From Delphinus delphis (lineage: Eukaryota; Chordata; Mammalia; Artiodactyla; Delphinidae): 64,000 nucleotides of DNA. This document shows positions 60,841 through 64,000 of this stretch, in pieces; position 1 is the stretch's first letter, and each line of letters begins with the position of its first letter. Location of the stretch: NCBI RefSeq assembly GCF_949987515.2, contig NC_082692.2, forward strand, positions 43,802,418-43,866,417, given 5' to 3'. Below the pieces are notes generated by a model. The model saw only the letters and a program-made list of their open reading frames with translations. It had not been told where the DNA came from and made no database searches. The translations under genes and the position numbers were made by a program.

Positions 60841-61125
60841 TCGTATTTGTAAAGATCACAAGTGGCCCAGGCAGGACTGGTCTTTGTCTGGGGATGAGGA
60901 GGTTGGGAATACGAACCATGACAGCAATGTCAGACCAGCTAAACCACAGTAGAAGAAAGAGAAACGAACAGACGTCAAGTTGTAACTCCCCCCAGAGGGA
61001 GACACACATCTTCCCATCCCTTCCTCCCCTGCCCTTGGGGGAATGATCACAAAAATGGGGGAGAGCGGAGGGCATTCCACGGGACTACCTTGGGGCTGGA
61101 TCTCTCTTTTCCCTCTTTTCTTTAC

Positions 61126-61302
61126 CTTCATCTCTTCTAGCTGCCTCTGCAGATTTTTAGGGTCCACGGCAACAGGTTCAGATAAGTGTCTGCTCGCCGT
61201 GGCCTCGCAAGCCTGGAGCCCAGAGAGAAGCCCACATGAAGCATCTTCATAGTGTTGGTATTTATCCACCAGATCTTTGAGGTTATTCCCAAGGACATTG
61301 CA
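61126..61302 (-). CDS. DST: DST exon v2 (59 codons), start of spectrin rod
   Basis: The acceptor is GATTTTCAG|TGC and the donor is ATGAAG|GTAAAG; the exon is 177 nt in phase 0-0. It encodes [15 protein letters not shown] through QRQLEEMK, including [21 protein letters not shown]. This matches the DST rod just after the linker. Because it ends in phase 0, it cannot join the next visible exon (52273-52481), which needs one base from its predecessor. At least one exon is therefore missing between them. Confidence 0.95.
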
Positions 61303-63325
61303 CTGAAAATCGAAAGAGAGAAGGGTGGGGATTAAAATCCACTGCTTTTATATATAATCTTCAGGACCTATGGGTTACGCCACCTGTAAAACACCAGATT
61401 TCAACCAAAGTGAGCAAAAACTGTAGGGTGAAGATTTTCTCCTTTATAGGAAGATGCTTCCTCTAACAAGTCAAAAACTAACCAATTCAAAAACATCTGC
61501 ATGAGGGCTGGATCTTAATCCAGAATGAAGGGTTTAGGTGTCAATCATCAGAGGGGGCTCGTCTCCACGGATTTTACACACCACGTGTATAGTATGCATC
61601 AGATGGAAAGGTTTTCAAGATGCTTCATAAATCACTTCTATATGCTGCACAAGACACAAGGAGGGCAAATAATCTAGACCAGAAGGAAGCCAAGGCCAAC
61701 AGCCAACGATGCTTTTCAAGACATTTGTGCAGCCTGGTCAGCTTATATTCTAAACAGGGACATGTTTTCTCAGTTTTGCTTTTTTTTAAAACAAAACTCT
61801 CTTACTGGTCCACGAGAATAATAAAATTGAAACAGTCTGTTAGCTATTAAGTATTAAAATAATACACAGACCAAATATATGTGTAAAGCGAATTCCTTGT
61901 GAAGGGAATTATCTGAGAGGAGGCTTCAGTTCTCAAGCTTCAGAGGCTGCAAACAGCAAACCACTCTGTTTAGACTCAAAATATACTCGCCACCTGCTGG
62001 GCAAAACAGGTATTACAGAGTTTTACAGCTAGGGCTGCCTGGAAATCACTCCAAATGAACTTAATAAATAACTTTACGTTCCTAATCTTTAAACATATTT
62101 TTCAGAAGTAAAGCAGATGAATAAGACTGAGGGAAGTAGGATGAAAATACTTTATTTTCCCTGCTTCAGTTTTCAGATTTCTTGCTTCTAATTCCAAAAC
62201 TAAAGAGGACAGAACGAAAACTACACGCACAGATTCCTCATGCCTTAAAATGAAACTACCTTATTGCACAGAAAAGGAAACTATAAATAAAATGAAAAGA
62301 CAACCTACGGAATTTGCAAACGACGCAACTGGCAAGAGCTTAATTTCCAAAATATACAAACAGCTCATACAACTCAACAACAAAAAACCAAACAACCCAA
62401 TCAAAAAATGGGAAGGAAAAATATAGACATTTCTCCAAAGACACACAGATGGCCAAGAGGCACATGAAAAGATGCTCAACATCGCTAATTATCAGAGAAA
62501 TGCAAATCAAAGCTACAATGCAGTATCACCTCACACCGGTCAGAATGGCCATCATCAAAAAGTCCACAAACAATAAATGCTGGAGAGGGTGTGGAGAAAA
62601 GGGAACCCTCCTGCACTGTTGGTGGGAATGCAAATTGATACAGCCGCTATGGAGGGTCCTTAAAAACCTAAAAATAGAGCTACCATATGACCCAGCAATC
62701 CCACTACTGGGCATATACCCTGAGAAAACTATAATTCAAAAAGATACGTGCACCCCTGTGTTCATAGCAGAACTATTTACAATAGCCAAGACTTGGAAGC
62801 AAACTAAATGTCCACCGACAGATGAATGGATAAAGAAGGTGTGGTACATATATACAATGAAATATTGCTTAGGCATAATAATGAACAAAGTAATATCATT
62901 TGCAGCAACATGGGTGGACCTAGAGATTATCACAGTAAGTAAAGTAAGTCAGAAAGAGAAAGACAAATACCATATGATATCACTTATATATGGAATCTAA
63001 AATATGACACGAATGAAGTTATCTAGGAAATAGAAACAGACTCACAGACATAGAGAACAGACCTGTGGTTGCCAAGGTGGAGTGGGGTGGGGAGAGAAGG
63101 ATTCAGAGTCTGGGATGAGCAGATGCAAACTATTATATAAGGATGGATAAACAACAAGGTCCTACTGTATAGCACAGGGAACTATAGTCAATATACTGAG
63201 ATAAACCTTAATGAAAAGAATATGAAAAAGAATATATATGTATAACTGAAACACTCTGCTGTACAGCAGAAATTAACACAACATTGTAAATGGACTGTAC
63301 TTCAATTTAAAAAAAATGAAATTAC
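61303..63325 (-). other. DST: Intron v1-v2
   Basis: 2,023 bases with GT-AG ends. Its gene-upstream half is an L1 copy (62264-63315) reaching almost to the v1 donor. The other half is unique sequence with nothing recognised. Confidence 0.88.
62264..63315 (+). mobile_element. L1 3' part: ORF2 C-terminus remnant plus 3' UTR
   Basis: Forward frame 62449-63000 encodes an L1 ORF2 C-terminal remnant ([49 protein letters not shown]). Earlier codons are frame-broken, and the reverse transcriptase and endonuclease parts are absent, so it cannot move. The 3' UTR follows and ends AACATTGTAAATGGACTGTA and an A-run at 63308-63316. Confidence 0.93.
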
Positions 63326-63874
63326 CTTCGTGTAGAGGGACCTGAAGCGGTCAGTGGCACGGTCTAGCCTGCCCTGGACTTCCCTGTGGGTGGCAGAGGT
63401 ATCCAGGTGGCCCTGCTCAGCCCGGCCGCCTCCCTCTCTCCTGCTGCAAGACTTGGCTGCTTCCAACACTCTGTTCCCAGAGATCGTGATGTACCTCAAG
63501 TCACCTTTGTGCGAAATGACATCTTCCGAGAAGCTCTTCTGCCTCTTCAGTTTGGCCGTCAGACCACCGAGGTCGTCGGCACCTGCTTCCAGGTTCTCCA
63601 GCTCTTGTTCTGACTGCTGCAGCCACTGCTCAAACTCGCCGTAGTCGGCGTCGAACTTCTCCAGCTCCTCCTGCAGGGAGTGGGTCAGCCGCATCCTCTT
63701 CTCCGATTCGGCCAGCGCGCTTTCATAATGCGCCTTCAGCTCCTTGACGTTCCTCTGCAGCTTCTCCTTTTCTTCCGGGCAGAGGTGGTGGCCCTGCTTC
63801 TCCAGCAAGGCCTGGGCCGCCTGGGTGGCCACAAGGACAGCCTGGTGCTGGGCCGCGAGCTCCGCATGCTGGGC
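63326..63874 (-). CDS. DST: DST exon v1 (183 codons), post-plakin linker
   Basis: The exon has an acceptor CTCCCGCAG and a donor AAG|GTAATT, and is 549 nt in phase 0-0. It begins [18 protein letters not shown] and ends RFRSLYTK. The middle is helical and rich in Glu, Lys and Leu with a spectrin-like Trp ([16 protein letters not shown]). It is followed by the well-conserved [20 protein letters not shown] block, which MACF1 shares almost unchanged. A Gly/Arg-rich stretch ([14 protein letters not shown]) lies near the end and looks more variable. The region connects the plakin domain to the spectrin rod. The donor lies about ten bases from the A-rich end of an L1 copy. Confidence 0.95.
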
Positions 63875-64000
63875 CTGCGGGAGAGCAGATCAGGCATCAT
63901 GTGGATGCAGGACCCACAGACCCAGGACCCGCAGGCCTGCTTCCCATCAACCTGTCTAGGGTGCCCGCTGTTTCCCTCTTAATGGTGAACTTCCTAAAAG
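63875..64000 (-). other. DST: Intron upstream of v1 (partial)
   Basis: 126 bases upstream of the v1 acceptor, including its CTGCTCTCCCGCAG splice signal. Nothing else is visible. Confidence 0.85.

Larger units (their letters stand above)
52482..61125 (-). other. DST: Interval v2-v3: at least two introns and a missing exon
   Basis: 8,644 bases. It holds L1 tails, two CHR SINEs, an L1 ORF2 piece, the 200-base N run, L2 copies and unique sequence. The phases of v2 and v3 require an exon of 3n+1 bases between them. I could not find it in the readable sequence on the minus strand. Confidence 0.85.
7882..63874 (-). other. DST: DST (dystonin) gene, central part
   Basis: This is the span from the first to the last coding exon seen. 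The gene runs on the minus strand and continues beyond both window edges. Dystonin is a spectraplakin with an N-terminal actin-binding and plakin region, a long spectrin-repeat rod and a C-terminal EF-hand/GAR microtubule-binding region; only the post-plakin linker and early rod are here. Translated exons match DST rather than its paralogue MACF1, for example [16 protein letters not shown] and [13 protein letters not shown]. No stop codon or frameshift interrupts any exon, so the gene looks intact. Exon labels v1-v21 follow transcription order in this window and are not official exon numbers. Confidence 0.96.

Noticed and set aside
62449..63000. Forward open frame of 183 codons that could be taken for a gene.
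   Set aside because: It is the C-terminal remnant of L1 ORF2 in an L1 copy with no reverse transcriptase or endonuclease part, followed directly by the L1 3' UTR.
1..64000. CRISPR arrays, bacterial operons, ribosomal RNA or mobile defence systems.
   Set aside because: No regular spaced repeats, no prokaryotic gene packing and no rRNA signature. The window is entirely vertebrate intron and exon sequence of one gene.

Overview
This window is nuclear DNA from a mammal, almost certainly a cetacean. The evidence is a set of full-length tRNA-derived SINEs of the whale/hippo CHR class (A box reading TGGTGGCGCAGTGG, B box near GGTTCGAGCCC), many 3' ends of the cetartiodactyl L1 type, and old mammalian MIR and L2 copies. 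A toothed whale seems more likely than a baleen whale, but I cannot settle that from sequence alone.

The whole window lies inside one gene on the minus strand: DST (dystonin/BPAG1), a giant spectraplakin that links actin, microtubules and intermediate filaments. I can place 21 internal coding exons between 63874 (upstream) and 7882 (downstream), plus one alternative first coding exon. They total about 1,943 codons of the linker after the plakin domain and the start of the long spectrin-repeat rod. Every junction is GT-AG. All exon phases fit together except one, between 61126 and 52481. There an exon of length 3n+1 is missing from the visible sequence, and a 200-base run of N (56852-57051) sits in that intron.

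Layout in transcription order: exons v1-v2 (63.9-61.1 kb); an 8.6 kb intron with L1, L2, SINEs and the gap; exons v3-v13 (52.5-34.2 kb), ending in a 1,472-nt exon; a 15.3 kb region holding a CpG island (24.7-25.1 kb) and an alternative first coding exon (22.47-23.76 kb); exons v14-v21 (18.9-7.9 kb); then 7.9 kb of intron. The alternative exon encodes 431 residues starting MGKPLSRP. It splices in phase 0 to the same exon (18755-18916) that the 1,472-nt exon joins, so this locus should make a shorter DST protein lacking the actin-binding and plakin domains. The paralogue MACF1 has the same kind of N terminus, so this internal start is probably older than the DST/MACF1 duplication.

No second gene, RNA gene, CRISPR array or bacterial-type system is present, and nothing here looks like an undescribed biological system. 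The points most worth a second look are the missing exon and gap, the internal promoter and its acylation-type N terminus, retroelements lying within tens of bases of splice sites, an in-frame skippable 63-nt exon, and a SINE insertion that appears to carry extra 3' sequence. Exon coordinates come from reading splice sites and reading frames. Family identifications come from recognition, not database searches.
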